From Bdellovibrio sp. NC01 (GTDB lineage Bacteria; Bdellovibrionota; Bdellovibrionia; Bdellovibrionales; Bdellovibrionaceae): a stretch of DNA of 64,000 nucleotides. Positions 8,099 through 16,676 of the stretch are shown here, piece by piece. The notes below the pieces were generated by a model, which did not search any database, was not told the DNA's origin, and saw nothing but the letters and a program-made list of their open reading frames with translations. The DNA lies in contig NZ_CP030034.1 in NCBI RefSeq assembly GCF_006874625.1, positions 3,162,001 through 3,226,000 on the forward strand, read 5' to 3'. The translations under genes were made by a program, and so were the position numbers. Within the stretch, counting starts at the first letter, position 1; each line of letters starts with the position of its first letter.

Positions 8099-10681
8099 TT
8101 AGAATGTCAGTTTGTTGTCCTTCGCACTGACTTTCACAGAATCACCGGCTTTGACTTTACCAGAAATGATTTCTTTCGAAAGTGGATTCAACAATTCTGT
8201 TTGAATCACACGCTTCAAAGGACGGGCACCATAAATTGGGTCGTAACCTTTCTTCGCTAAGAAATCGACAGCTTTGTCGTCAAAGTCGATGTTGATGCGT
8301 TTCGATTTCAAACGTTGCGCAACCAAATCCAGTTGAACTTTCACGATGCCAGCGATTTGATTTTCACCCAAAGAATTGAAGATGATCGTTTCATCGATAC
8401 GATTCAAAAACTCTGGACGGAAATGTCCACGCAAGGCTTCAGTCACTGCTTCACGTTTTTGTTCATCACTCATTGCCGGATCTAAGATCGCTTGTGAACC
8501 GACGTTTGATGTCATGATCAACACTGTGTTTTTAAAATCCACTGTGCGACCTTGACCGTCAGTCAATCGACCATCATCCAAAACCTGCAATAAGATGTTA
8601 AACACATCCGTGTGCGCTTTTTCGATTTCATCCAACAACACCACGCTATAAGGTCTGCGACGAACGGCTTCAGTCAATTGACCGCCTTCTTCATAACCCA
8701 CATAGCCCGGAGGCGCGCCGACCAAACGAGATACAGAGTGTTTCTCCATATACTCACTCATGTCGATACGGACGACCGCTTGTTCATCGTCGAACAAGAA
8801 TTCGGCTAACGCTTTCACAGTTTCTGTTTTACCTACGCCCGTTGGGCCTAAGAAAATGAAACTGCCGATCGGTCTGTTCGGATCTGAAATTTCAGCGCGA
8901 GCTCTGCGAATAGCATCAGCAACGATTTGCAGCGCATGGTTTTGACCCACCACACGTTTTTGCAAAGTCTCTTCCATGTGCAAAAGCTTTTGCATATCGC
9001 TTTCAAGCATTTTGCTAACTGGAATGCCAGTCCATTTCGCAACAACTTCAGCGATGTCTTCAGGAGTCACTTCTTCCTTCAACATGCGGCTTTCCGTTGT
9101 TTTTTGCTCTTTGCTGCGTTCTTCCATGGCTTTGAGCTTTTTCTCAGTCTCTGGAAGTTTGCCGTATTTCAATTCCGCAGCTTTACCTAAATCACCTTCG
9201 CGTTCCGCTTTAGCGATTAAGTTTTTCAAATCTTCAATATCGGACTTAAGCTTTTTAATCTGCGTGATGCCGCCCTTTTCGAATTCCCATTGTTCGCGCA
9301 GCAATTGATTTTTTGCCGTCAACTCTGAGATTTCTTTATCAAGAACAGTGATACGCTCTTTCGCAGCATCGTCCTTTTCTTTTTTCATCGCTTCTTTTTC
9401 GATACGAAGCTGCATCAATTCACGTTCGATCTTATCGATCTCTTCCGGAACGGAGCGAGTTTCAATACCTAATTTACTTGCCGCTTCGTCGACCAAGTCG
9501 ATCGCTTTATCCGGCAAGAAACGATTCGTGATGTAACGACGTGAAAGCTTCACGGCTGCAACCAGCGCGGAGTCTGTAATACGAATACCATGATGGACTT
9601 CGTATTTTTCTTTCAGACCACGCAAGATTGTAATCGCATCTTCTTCACTTGGTTCTTCAACCATTACTGTTTGGAAGCGTCTTTCTAAAGCCGCATCCTT
9701 TTCGATGTATTTGCGATATTCATCCAATGTCGTCGCACCAATACAACGAAGTTCACCGCGTGCAAGGGCTGGCTTCAACAATTGCCCCGCATCCATTGCA
9801 CCTTCCGTTTTACCAGCGCCCACCAAAGTGTGAATTTCGTCGATGAACAAAATGATTTGTCCTTCGCTTGTCGTCACTTCTTTGATCACGGCTTTCAAAC
9901 GGTCTTCGAATTCACCACGGTATTTGGCACCGGCAATCAACGCCCCCATATCCAGGGCCATCAATTTTTTACCAACCAAATTATCAGGCACGTCGTGCTT
10001 GATAATTCTTAACGCCAAACCTTCAGCAATCGCCGTCTTACCAACACCCGGTTCACCAATAAGCACCGGATTGTTTTTTGTACGACGAGACAATACTTGG
10101 ACTACGCGACGAATTTCTTCATCACGGCCCACAACAGGATCCAATTTTCCTTCAGCGGCAAGCGCTGTTAAATCCTTCGCATATTTTTTTAAAATCTCGT
10201 ACTTATTCTCTGGATCGTCGTCCGTCACTTTTTGGCTGCCACGCATTTCTGTTAGCGCCGTTTTTACGTTTTCAGGACGGATGTTATATTTCTTCCACAA
10301 CGTTGAAAGTTCAGAGTCTCCTGATTTCAACATCGCCAAGAAGAAATGCTCAGTAGAAATATAAGCGTCGCCCCACTCTTCAGCCTCTTTTTCAGCTGCA
10401 CTGAAGACTTTTTCAAGACGTGGACTTGCGAATTGTTTTTGGCCTCCACCCGTCATTTGCGGGAAACGGTCGACCTTTTTGCGAAGCTCAGCCAAGAAAT
10501 CAGCCTGAGGTACGCTTAATTTATCTAATAGACGAGGAACGATCCCCTCTGATTGTTGTACGAGTTCTAAAAGCAAATGCTCAGGTTCAACCGATGGGTT
10601 GCCCTTACGCTCAGCCAATTTGGCAGCCGCTTGCATGGCTTCCTGACTTTTTCGCGTCATTTTTTCAATATCATTTGCCAT
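8099..10681 (-). CDS. clpB: ClpB disaggregase (AAA+ chaperone)
   Basis: ClpB works with DnaK to pull apart heat-damaged protein aggregates in the cytoplasm. The 860-residue length is standard. In order it shows the N-terminal Clp repeat domain (1-150) and ATPase domain one with Walker A GEPGVGKT and Walker [15 protein letters not shown]. The long coiled-coil M-domain follows (about 410-530; its Glu/Lys-rich heptads include [20 protein letters not shown]). ATPase domain two has GPTGVGKT and [11 protein letters not shown], and the C-terminal arm comes last. The middle domain rules out ClpA and ClpX. It is monocistronic, with its own terminator. A heat-shock promoter is likely but I could not identify one in the 68 bases upstream. 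Confidence 0.98.
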   Translation of the reverse strand: MANDIEKMTRKSQEAMQAAAKLAERKGNPSVEPEHLLLELVQQSEGIVPRLLDKLSVPQADFLAELRKKVDRFPQMTGGGQKQFASPRLEKVFSAAEKEAEEWGDAYISTEHFFLAMLKSGDSELSTLWKKYNIRPENVKTALTEMRGSQKVTDDDPENKYEILKKYAKDLTALAAEGKLDPVVGRDEEIRRVVQVLSRRTKNNPVLIGEPGVGKTAIAEGLALRIIKHDVPDNLVGKKLMALDMGALIAGAKYRGEFEDRLKAVIKEVTTSEGQIILFIDEIHTLVGAGKTEGAMDAGQLLKPALARGELRCIGATTLDEYRKYIEKDAALERRFQTVMVEEPSEEDAITILRGLKEKYEVHHGIRITDSALVAAVKLSRRYITNRFLPDKAIDLVDEAASKLGIETRSVPEEIDKIERELMQLRIEKEAMKKEKDDAAKERITVLDKEISELTAKNQLLREQWEFEKGGITQIKKLKSDIEDLKNLIAKAEREGDLGKAAELKYGKLPETEKKLKAMEERSKEQKTTESRMLKEEVTPEDIAEVVAKWTGIPVSKMLESDMQKLLHMEETLQKRVVGQNHALQIVADAIRRARAEISDPNRPIGSFIFLGPTGVGKTETVKALAEFLFDDEQAVVRIDMSEYMEKHSVSRLVGAPPGYVGYEEGGQLTEAVRRRPYSVVLLDEIEKAHTDVFNILLQVLDDGRLTDGQGRTVDFKNTVLIMTSNVGSQAILDPAMSDEQKREAVTEALRGHFRPEFLNRIDETIIFNSLGENQIAGIVKVQLDLVAQRLKSKRINIDFDDKAVDFLAKKGYDPIYGARPLKRVIQTELLNPLSKEIISGKVKAGDSVKVSAKDNKLTF

Positions 10682-10749
10682 TTTTCCTCCAGCAATCTAC
10701 CTAAAGGATGAGTCTTAATTTCCCAATGTCAATATGAGGACCTAAACAA

Positions 10750-11022
10750 ATGCCGAAGATCCCCGCTGGAATCGTGAATCCAAAATCCAAGGGCAAATCT
10801 CAACCGCGTTTGCGTCCCTCAATTCACAAAGATCGTATCAACCCCCAGGATTACATGAAGTATGACACTCGCTTTTCTTGCGAGGACTGCTCTCACTTTG
10901 ATTCTGATAAAGTCGTGTGCACGATTGGTTTAGTTCCCGAACATCATACAAAAGCCGCGCAGACACACCAGTATGAACTTGCTGGCAACATGGCCTTTTG
11001 TCGCTTCATAGAAATTGACTGA
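10750..11022 (+). CDS. Small conserved-looking protein with four cysteines
   Basis: The 90-residue product is basic in its first third (IVNPKSKGKSQPRLRPSIHK). It then has a compact Cys-containing domain: CEDC at about 47-50, a third Cys in KVVCTIG, and a fourth in MAFCRF near the end. The CxxC...C...C spacing suggests binding of zinc or an iron-sulfur cluster (inference). GAGGA precedes the ATG. It is divergent from clpB, with 68 bases between the two start codons. I do not recognise the family. Confidence 0.75.
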   Translation: MPKIPAGIVNPKSKGKSQPRLRPSIHKDRINPQDYMKYDTRFSCEDCSHFDSDKVVCTIGLVPEHHTKAAQTHQYELAGNMAFCRFIEID

Positions 11023-11059
11023 TCTTCAGTCGAGAATCGCGTAATTTTTCTCACTAAAA

Positions 11060-11504
11060 GTATTGTATAATTTCGATTCAGGACAATCTTACGTCCTGAA
11101 ATCTCGATCTATCGTTGGACTAGTATTGTTTTTTTCCGACGAAACCAGCCTCATGTCCTGTCAAGGCTACGCCCTAAATCCCGATCAATCTCACATCAAG
11201 AATCAACTCAGAAGGAGTCAAAGAGAGAAGGTCACTCTCTTTGCTATAACCGAAAGGAGGGCCTTCAAGGATGACATAACAAGAACAACAGATTGTTCAC
11301 TACTTGGTAAAGCGGAGTGAGGTAAGGTCCTCAAAAACAGAATACCAAGATGATGTCGAAAGACGTTAAGGCCTAAAACAAAAAAACTAAAGCGCAGACT
11401 CGGATGTCAGTGCTCGGCTGGTGGAAGTAGGTTTCACAAAGCCAAACAACAAATCAGGGAAGGATATTGAAAATGAAAAATAAATATTAACGGAGGAATT
11501 TAAA
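11060..11504 (+). promoter_or_regulatory. Long structured leader region upstream of flagellin
   Basis: The 482 bases between the upstream stop and the flagellin ATG hold no convincing gene. A TATAAT stands at 11066-11071. Right after it TTCAGGAC (11077-11084) pairs with GTCCTGAA (11093-11100), an 8-base perfect stem at the expected transcript start. Further on, AAAGAGAG (11220-11227) pairs with CTCTCTTT (11235-11242). GAGGGCCTT (11257-11265) can pair with AAGGTCCTC (11324-11332), burying an AAAGGAGG motif. GTGGAA (11421-11426) pairs with TTTCAC (11432-11437). The flagellin SD CGGAGG is at the far end. I see no sigma-28 or sigma-54 consensus. It may be a regulatory 5' UTR or a separate small RNA. 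Confidence 0.5.
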
Positions 11505-12338
11505 ATGGGAATGAGAGTAACAACAAATATTAGCGCACTTAATGCACAAAGAAACTTGGTTGGTTCACAAAGAGCAATCAACGATTCAATGGCAAAACTA
11601 GCTTCTGGTAGCCGTATCAATAAAGCTGCTGACGATGCTGCTGGTCTAGCAATCTCTGAAAGCTTCAAAGCACAGATCCGTTCTGCTGCTCAAGCTCAAC
11701 GAAATGCTAACGACGGTATCTCAATGGTTCAAACTGCTGAGGGTGGTTTGAATGAAATCGGTAACATCGTAGTTCGTCTAAGAGAATTGGGTATCCAAGC
11801 TGCTTCTGACACTGTTGGTGAAACTGAGCGTGGCATGTTGAATAAAGAGGTTACTCAGTTGAAGTCTGAGGTTCAACGTATCGCTAACGTTACGACATGG
11901 GGTACTACTAAACTATTGGATGGTTCTTCTCCGAAGTTCGATTTCCAAGTTGGTATCCGTAACAACGCTGAAGAAGATCGTATCTCTTTCAACGCGTCTG
12001 AAAACGTAGCTACATTGGATTCTTTGGGTATCGCTGGTATTGACTTCTCTTCTAAAGAAGGTGCTCAAGACGCTTTGGCGAAATTGGATGCTGCACAAAC
12101 TTCAGTATCTGGTACTCGCGCTAACCTTGGTGCTCTTCAAAATCGTTTGACGTCAACAGTAGACAACTTGGGTGTTGCTCAAGAAAATATGTCAGCTGCT
12201 AACAGCCGTATCCGTGACACTGACGTTGCTTCAGCATCTTCTGAGATGACTCGTAACAACATCTTGTTGCAAGCAGGTACTGCGACTTTGGCTCAAGCAA
12301 ATCAATCTAACCAATTGGCTTTGAAACTAATCGGTTAA
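11505..12338 (+). CDS. fliC: Flagellin
   Basis: This is the filament subunit exported by the flagellar type III apparatus. It has the conserved N-terminal D0/D1 helices (NISALNAQRNL, then LASGSRINKAADDAAGLAISE) and the C-terminal D1/D0 helices (LGALQNRLTSTVDNL, then ending NQLALKLIG). At 277 residues it has almost no variable D2/D3 region, the short form usual in predatory Bdellovibrio, which carries several flagellin copies under a sheath. GGAGGAATTTAAA precedes the ATG. Codon choice is visibly biased towards highly expressed codons (GCT, GGT, CGT). It is followed by a strong terminator, so it is transcribed alone. Confidence 0.97.
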   Translation: MGMRVTTNISALNAQRNLVGSQRAINDSMAKLASGSRINKAADDAAGLAISESFKAQIRSAAQAQRNANDGISMVQTAEGGLNEIGNIVVRLRELGIQAASDTVGETERGMLNKEVTQLKSEVQRIANVTTWGTTKLLDGSSPKFDFQVGIRNNAEEDRISFNASENVATLDSLGIAGIDFSSKEGAQDALAKLDAAQTSVSGTRANLGALQNRLTSTVDNLGVAQENMSAANSRIRDTDVASASSEMTRNNILLQAGTATLAQANQSNQLALKLIG

Positions 12339-12362
12339 TCGATAGAGCGATAGCTTAAACCT

Positions 12363-12396
12363 AAAACCCGGTGAGGAAACTCTCCGGGTTTTTTAT
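12363..12396 (+). terminator. Intrinsic terminator of the flagellin gene
   Basis: AAAACCCGG (12363-12371) pairs with CCGGGTTTT (12384-12392), with a GAG-GAAA-CTC inner stem and tetraloop and a following T-run. Confidence 0.95.
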
Positions 12397-12537
12397 TTTT
12401 TGTCCAAAGAGTTTCCACTTCCCTGCCTATTTTTTGAACTCTGGAAAAAGTGTCTAACTAATTTACTAGTAATTCCGAATATTTACATAAAGTAAACTCT
12501 GATTCCTTCCGAAATGTTTAGCCATGATGGAGGAGTT

Positions 12538-13305
12538 ATGAAACTTTTGATCGCAAGCCAGCTTGTAGTGCTCGTAGGCTTTGCTTTCTCGTTGTCAGCG
12601 TGTACAGGTGGCGGCTTTGAAGCTTTGTCGTCAGTTGCTAGCAATACCAATCAGTCTGTCGACAATGGCAGCAACAACGGCCAATCGACAACGCCAACAA
12701 CTCCGACTGCTCCAAGTGCTTATGACAAACTTGATATCGATGGTTATGTCGCGGGCGGTGCCTACGATGGAAACTTCGCAATGAGTTTGGACAAGACCAA
12801 CAACGCCCTGCTCGTGAATCTACCAATTCCTGCGGGACCGTTCTCAAACATCTCTGTGGATATTCCGGATCTTAAAGGTGCGAAGATCAAAACTTATTAT
12901 GACGTTAATAATAGAGCCCAAGTAGCTATCAGCATTCCGTTGCAGTACGTGCTGCATGGAGTTACTACGCTGCCCGCTTCCAAACTCCCAAATGGCAACC
13001 CGCTTCCTGCAATGCCTTCCGGAGAGGCTCCATCACTAGCCTTCAGTCTTAATAACAACTCGGAAAATAAGATTCGCATCTATATAGGTGTCAATGCGGT
13101 CGGTATGTTTATCGAAAGCTCCTACATCCCCGAGTATATTGGCCTAACATTACCCATTAAAAACAAAGCTCAGACAAAAATTTTGGGTTACTTCTCAATT
13201 GTTCCAAAATCGGGTTCATACAATGGCGGACTTTTTGTCGCTTCTTTGATCCCTAACGATATCGCAAAAATCATTGATGACCATTTGAGCGGCATCATCC
13301 ACTAA
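12538..13305 (+). CDS. Lipoprotein of unknown function
   Basis: I chose the ATG at 12538 because GGAGG lies six bases upstream. The protein has 255 residues, with a lipoprotein signal of about 22 residues ending in the lipobox LSAC. A Ser/Asn/Thr/Pro-rich linker follows (about 35-65), then a folded domain that is beta-rich by eye (LLVNLPIPAGPFSNISVDIP, IRIYIGVNAVG). No family was recognised. It is likely anchored in the outer membrane, since no Asp follows the lipid-bearing Cys. It is separated from the histone-like gene by a terminator hairpin. Confidence 0.75.
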   Translation: MKLLIASQLVVLVGFAFSLSACTGGGFEALSSVASNTNQSVDNGSNNGQSTTPTTPTAPSAYDKLDIDGYVAGGAYDGNFAMSLDKTNNALLVNLPIPAGPFSNISVDIPDLKGAKIKTYYDVNNRAQVAISIPLQYVLHGVTTLPASKLPNGNPLPAMPSGEAPSLAFSLNNNSENKIRIYIGVNAVGMFIESSYIPEYIGLTLPIKNKAQTKILGYFSIVPKSGSYNGGLFVASLIPNDIAKIIDDHLSGIIH

Positions 13306-13350
13306 GTTTCAAAACTAGCCTCTGAAAATCCTAATGAATTTTGCTTTGCC

Positions 13351-13390
13351 TGCCCCCTTAAATCTCGCTAGTCTAAGGGGGCATTTCATT
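13351..13390 (+). terminator. Intrinsic terminator after the lipoprotein gene
   Basis: TGCCCCCTTA (13351-13360) and TAAGGGGGCA (13374-13383) form a perfect 10-base stem with a 13-base loop, followed by TTTCATTT. It ends about 30 bases before the next ATG. Confidence 0.7.
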
Positions 13391-13418
13391 TGTAACGCAC
13401 TTATTTCAGGAGCACATC

Positions 13419-14048
13419 ATGGCAAAGAAAAAAGCAAAACCAGCTAAGAAAGCAGCACCAAAAAAGGCAGCTAAACCTGCTAAAAAAGCTGCAAAAAAAG
13501 TAGCAAAAAAATCTGTTAAAAAAGCAGCGAAGCCTGCTAAAAAAGCAGCACCAAAAAAAGCTGCTAAACCTGCTAAGAAAGCTGCTCCTAAAAAAGCTGC
13601 TAAAAAGGCAGCCCCTAAGAAGGCCGCTGCAAAAAAAGCAGCTCCGAAAAAAGCCGCAGCTAAAAAACCTGCAGCAAAAAAACCAGCTGCTCCTAAAAAA
13701 GAAAAAGCATCAACTGCAGCTAAAGTTGCAGGTGGCGCAGTAGCAGGTGCAATTGCAACTGAAGCAATCAAACCAGCTATCGAAGACATCAACTCTGATT
13801 TCGATGACGAAGCTGAACTAGACAGCATGGTTGATATCGAAGAAGAAGACGTTGAAGAAGGTGACGACTGGGAAGCTTCTGAAGAAGAAGGCGAAGAGTC
13901 TGACGACGAATCTTTCGACGACATCGAAGAAGACGATGAAGAAGAAGAAAACGAAATTGGTAGCGTAAAAACTAGCAATGACGATGATGAAGACGAAGAT
14001 GACGAAGACGACGACGATGATTTCGGCGACGACGAAGGTTACTTCTAG
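13419..14048 (+). CDS. Bipolar histone H1-like protein: Lys/Ala/Pro-rich N-terminus, Asp/Glu-rich C-terminus
   Basis: The 209-residue protein has two opposite halves. Residues 1 to about 97 repeat KKAAPKKAAKPAKK-type units, as in bacterial H1-like DNA-binding proteins. A short neutral segment follows (about 98-125, AAKVAGGAVAGAIATEAIKP). The last 80 residues are almost all Asp, Glu and Ser. The basic part should bind DNA without sequence preference (family knowledge); the acidic tail could mask it or bind basic proteins (inference). CAGGAG precedes the ATG. It has its own terminator and lies between two terminators, so it is a single-gene unit. The long frame on the opposite strand is a composition artefact. 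Confidence 0.85.
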   Translation: MAKKKAKPAKKAAPKKAAKPAKKAAKKVAKKSVKKAAKPAKKAAPKKAAKPAKKAAPKKAAKKAAPKKAAAKKAAPKKAAAKKPAAKKPAAPKKEKASTAAKVAGGAVAGAIATEAIKPAIEDINSDFDDEAELDSMVDIEEEDVEEGDDWEASEEEGEESDDESFDDIEEDDEEEENEIGSVKTSNDDDEDEDDEDDDDDFGDDEGYF

Positions 14049-14080
14049 TCTGCACTTCTGCTAGCACAGAGCGCATAAAA

Positions 14081-14107
14081 AAAGGGAGTCTTTGACTCCC
14101 TTTTTTA
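14081..14107 (+). terminator. Intrinsic terminator after the histone-like gene
   Basis: GGGAGTC (14084-14090) and GACTCCC (14094-14100) with a TTT loop are followed by TTTTTTATT. Confidence 0.92.
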
Positions 14108-14120
14108 TTATCATCGCCTT

Positions 14121-15272
14121 ATGTACAAACATCTTTATAAAAGATTTTTAGAGGCGAATCCTAACCACCTTCATTTCGCAAGCCACAGCCATCACTACTG
14201 GCCCGATGTGACTCGCGATGCCCAACTCCAATACTGGGATGATTCTGCCGCCCACGTTGACGATAAATGGGGTTACCTTTTCAGTGCAAAAGTTACTGCC
14301 GCACAAAAATTGATCGCGGAAAATTTGAACTTATCCAAACCAGAACAAATTGTGTTCGCACCGAACACACACGAGTTTGTCTTTCGCTTGATGAGTTCAT
14401 TAGATTGGAATGCTGGTAAAGTTTCGATCCTGACGACAGATTCTGAATTCTATAGCTTTGATCGCCAAGTGAATCGCTTATCAGAATTTTCCCAATTCGA
14501 AGTTGTGAAAGTTCCGGTCGCTCCGTTTGAAACATTCAACGACCGTTTTGAGAAAGAATTAAAATCACGCGAATGGAACATGGTTTTCTTAAGTCATGTG
14601 TTCTTCAATTCGTCATTGGTGGCTGACATTCATCGCCTGGCCCGTGCGGCTTCCAAGAATTCGATTTTTGTGATCGACGGTTATCATGGCTTCATGGCCG
14701 TACCGACGGATTTATCTGCAATTGAAGCGCATGCGTTTTATCTAGCGGGTTCTTACAAGTATGCTCAAGGCGGCGAAGGTGCTTGTTTCCTTCACGTCCC
14801 GACGTCCGTGCGCCATCGTCCATTTTACACGGGCTGGTTCACGGAACTTGGTCATCTGTCAGCAGTCGGCAATCAAGTCCCCTATGCCACAGACGGTTTG
14901 ATGTATGCGGGAAGCACGATGGACTTCACAGCACTGTATCGTTTGATCGCAACTTTAGAACTCTTCAAAAAAGAAGGTCTTACGGTTGCGAAGATTCACG
15001 CATTCGTTCAAGACAATCAAAAGTTTTTCTTAGAAGAGCTAGAGAAGAAAAATCATCCGCTGCTTAGTCGCAAAACTTTAATCGCCGGAGATTTAAAAAA
15101 TCACGGTCACTTCTTAACGTTCAATTTGCCAAGTGTAGAACAAACTCAACAGTTTGTAGCCGCTTTGAAAAAGAAGAATGTGAAAGTCGATTCCCGCGGA
15201 ACTCGTTTACGTTTCGGTTTCGGTCTTTACCAAAATCACAACGACATTCAAAAACTCATCGCGCTTCTTTAA
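14121..15272 (+). CDS. PLP-dependent enzyme, kynureninase/class V aminotransferase-like
   Basis: The 383-residue protein has the layout of fold-type I PLP enzymes of class V. NTHEFVFRL around residues 82-90 is the phosphate-binding region, VIDGYHGF around 184-191 holds the Asp that pairs with the pyridine nitrogen, and LAGSYKYAQGGEG around 208-220 holds the probable Schiff-base Lys213. HSHHYWPD near the start resembles kynureninase (HSLG in the family, here varied), so the substrate is not certain. No partner genes of tryptophan or NAD metabolism are next to it. The ATG is 14 bases after a T-run and lacks a strong SD. Confidence 0.75.
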   Translation: MYKHLYKRFLEANPNHLHFASHSHHYWPDVTRDAQLQYWDDSAAHVDDKWGYLFSAKVTAAQKLIAENLNLSKPEQIVFAPNTHEFVFRLMSSLDWNAGKVSILTTDSEFYSFDRQVNRLSEFSQFEVVKVPVAPFETFNDRFEKELKSREWNMVFLSHVFFNSSLVADIHRLARAASKNSIFVIDGYHGFMAVPTDLSAIEAHAFYLAGSYKYAQGGEGACFLHVPTSVRHRPFYTGWFTELGHLSAVGNQVPYATDGLMYAGSTMDFTALYRLIATLELFKKEGLTVAKIHAFVQDNQKFFLEELEKKNHPLLSRKTLIAGDLKNHGHFLTFNLPSVEQTQQFVAALKKKNVKVDSRGTRLRFGFGLYQNHNDIQKLIALL

Positions 15273-15273
15273 G

Positions 15274-15299
15274 GGTGTCTGTCATTTTTTTGGGTCTAC
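15274..15299 (+). repeat. Dispersed repeat element, copy A
   Basis: Two bases after the preceding stop codon stands GGTGTCTGTCA, then TTTTTTGGGTCTAC (15286-15299). The second copy is at 35651-35700 in reverse orientation: it has GTAGACCCAAAAAA and GGCAGACACC, so 14 bases match exactly and the flanking GGTGTCTGYC also matches. Confidence 0.55.
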
Positions 15300-15314
15300 A
15301 CCGCAGCAAAAGAA

Positions 15315-15340
15315 AAGGGCCAGTGGTTAAACCGGCCCTT
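15315..15340 (-). terminator. Intrinsic terminator for the secreted Cys-rich gene
   Basis: AAGGGCC (15315-15321) pairs with GGCCCTT (15334-15340). On the minus strand it is followed by TTTCTTTT. It may serve both converging genes. Confidence 0.75.
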
Positions 15341-15371
15341 CCCGTTTAATAATTTTTTAGAAGCGATCTTC

Positions 15372-16433
15372 TTAGAAGCTAGGAAGATCGACAATCACTC
15401 CACCACCGCTGTCCGCTGGATCTTGCGGCGCTGGTTGTGGTGCAGGCGCTGGAGCCGGCGTTGTACCAACACCATTTGGTTCTGGTGCAGGATTTTGTGG
15501 TTGCGGCGTTGTGCCTACACCACCTGTTGAAGGCGTTGCTGGTTTAGAAGGAGTTGACGGCGCAGCAGGCTTCGTCGGAGTCGTTTGCGTTTGACCGCCA
15601 CCATTGCCACCATTTTTCTTCGCTTCATCAGCTTTACGTTTTGCTTCAGCATCTGCTTTTGCTTTTGCATCGGCAGCTGCTCTTGCTGCTGCCGCCGCTT
15701 CAGCTTTCGCTTTTTCAGCCGCCGCACGAGCACGAGCTTCCGCTTGTCTGCGGGCAATCACTGCTGGATCGAAATCATTTTTACATTGATCGATAATTGC
15801 AGCGGAACCACGAACACCTTTAGTTCTGAAACCAGAAGTTACACAGTCAATCACTTCAGGAGCCAAACCTTGATTACAATATTTGTGAGCAACTTCTGGT
15901 GCAACTTGAGCATTCTTATAAAGAGTACCCATGCAACGACCATAGCTTGGATTGTTCGAGCTTGCGCACCAACGTGAAGTTGCCGGCAAGAACTCTCCAT
16001 CACCGTTTTTTACGAAAGAATCAAATTGCACTGCGCACGAGTTAATTGATACCGCACGGTCTTGGCAATATTCCGAAGCAGTAATCACTGATTGATCTGG
16101 GCCTTTCAGTGAAGTGCTCATTTGTTGTTGTGATCTTTGATCCAATGCATTTGCGATATTGATTACGCACGTTTGGAATTCAACGTCTGTATTTCCAGAA
16201 CAAGCTCTGTCAGCTGTTGAAGGAAAAATTCCGAAGTTAGTCGACAACGCATCAGTACAAGCATCGCGTGAGTTTGCGTAGCGATCTTGCTGAGTTGAAG
16301 AACGGAAGTCTCTGTCGTTACTTTGCACGGATGGGCGTGTGTCGCGATTATCGCTTTTGATAATCCAAGCATTTGCTTGCAAAGCAAACGTGCTTACTAA
16401 AACTATCGACATTGAAGTTAGTAGTGTTCTCAT
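15372..16433 (-). CDS. Secreted Cys-rich protein with Ala/Lys coiled region and Pro-rich C-terminus
   Basis: I chose the ATG at 16431-16433 because of GAAGGGAA upstream and the signal peptide it opens (MRTLLTSMSIVLVSTFALQANA). The 353-residue protein has three parts. Residues about 45-200 hold regularly spaced cysteines in repeats of the type ...AC....F......C.....F..C, about 50 residues apart. Residues about 205-260 are an Arg/Ala/Lys/Glu coiled-coil stretch. The rest is a Pro/Thr/Gly-rich tail with the repeated GVGTTP motif. The layout suggests a periplasmic or surface protein with disulfides. No family was recognised. Confidence 0.75.
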   Translation of the reverse strand: MRTLLTSMSIVLVSTFALQANAWIIKSDNRDTRPSVQSNDRDFRSSTQQDRYANSRDACTDALSTNFGIFPSTADRACSGNTDVEFQTCVINIANALDQRSQQQMSTSLKGPDQSVITASEYCQDRAVSINSCAVQFDSFVKNGDGEFLPATSRWCASSNNPSYGRCMGTLYKNAQVAPEVAHKYCNQGLAPEVIDCVTSGFRTKGVRGSAAIIDQCKNDFDPAVIARRQAEARARAAAEKAKAEAAAAARAAADAKAKADAEAKRKADEAKKNGGNGGGQTQTTPTKPAAPSTPSKPATPSTGGVGTTPQPQNPAPEPNGVGTTPAPAPAPQPAPQDPADSGGGVIVDLPSF

Positions 16434-16614
16434 GTCAGTTCCCTTCAGGAAAAGAATCCACTCTGGGAAATGCACACTTCGGACCGGGCCATTACTGCAT
16501 ATATTTCAATAGAGATGTTTAAAGATGAGACAGTGGCCCTTTTTGTGCCTCTGTTTTCGCGAACTTAGATCGTGGAATTTAAATGCAAAATTTGGGCAGG
16601 GGCTAAAACGAAGA

Positions 16615-16655
16615 AAGGCCCAGCAGGGGGAAGAGAGAAAACCCTGCTGAGCCTA
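16615..16655 (-). terminator. Intrinsic terminator of the second sigma-54 activator gene
   Basis: CAGCAGGG (16621-16628) and CCCTGCTG (16642-16649) form the core of a longer stem. On the minus strand it is followed by CCTTTCTT. Confidence 0.75.
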
Positions 16656-16676
16656 TTTGCTAGTTGAAATGAATGA

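Noticed and set aside
11063-11320. An 85-codon open frame in the flagellin leader
   Set aside because: Amino-acid make-up is unlike the neighbours, there is no ribosome site, and the frame crosses the hairpins of the leader. A regulatory RNA explains the region better.
11220-11340. A possible GEMM-type cyclic-di-GMP riboswitch upstream of flagellin
   Set aside because: The region has AACCGAAAGG-like sequence, but the conserved GGGAC..CAAAGCC core and the tetraloop-receptor pair are absent.
13419-13720. Short tandem units (AAAAAAGCAGC-like) that could look like a repeat array
   Set aside because: They are codon-level repeats of a Lys/Ala/Pro protein; no spacer/repeat regularity as in CRISPR.
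13406-13978. A 190-codon frame on the minus strand opposite the histone-like gene
   Set aside because: It is a Ser/Phe/Ala-rich mirror of the biased Lys/Ala and Asp/Glu codons on the plus strand, with no ribosome site.
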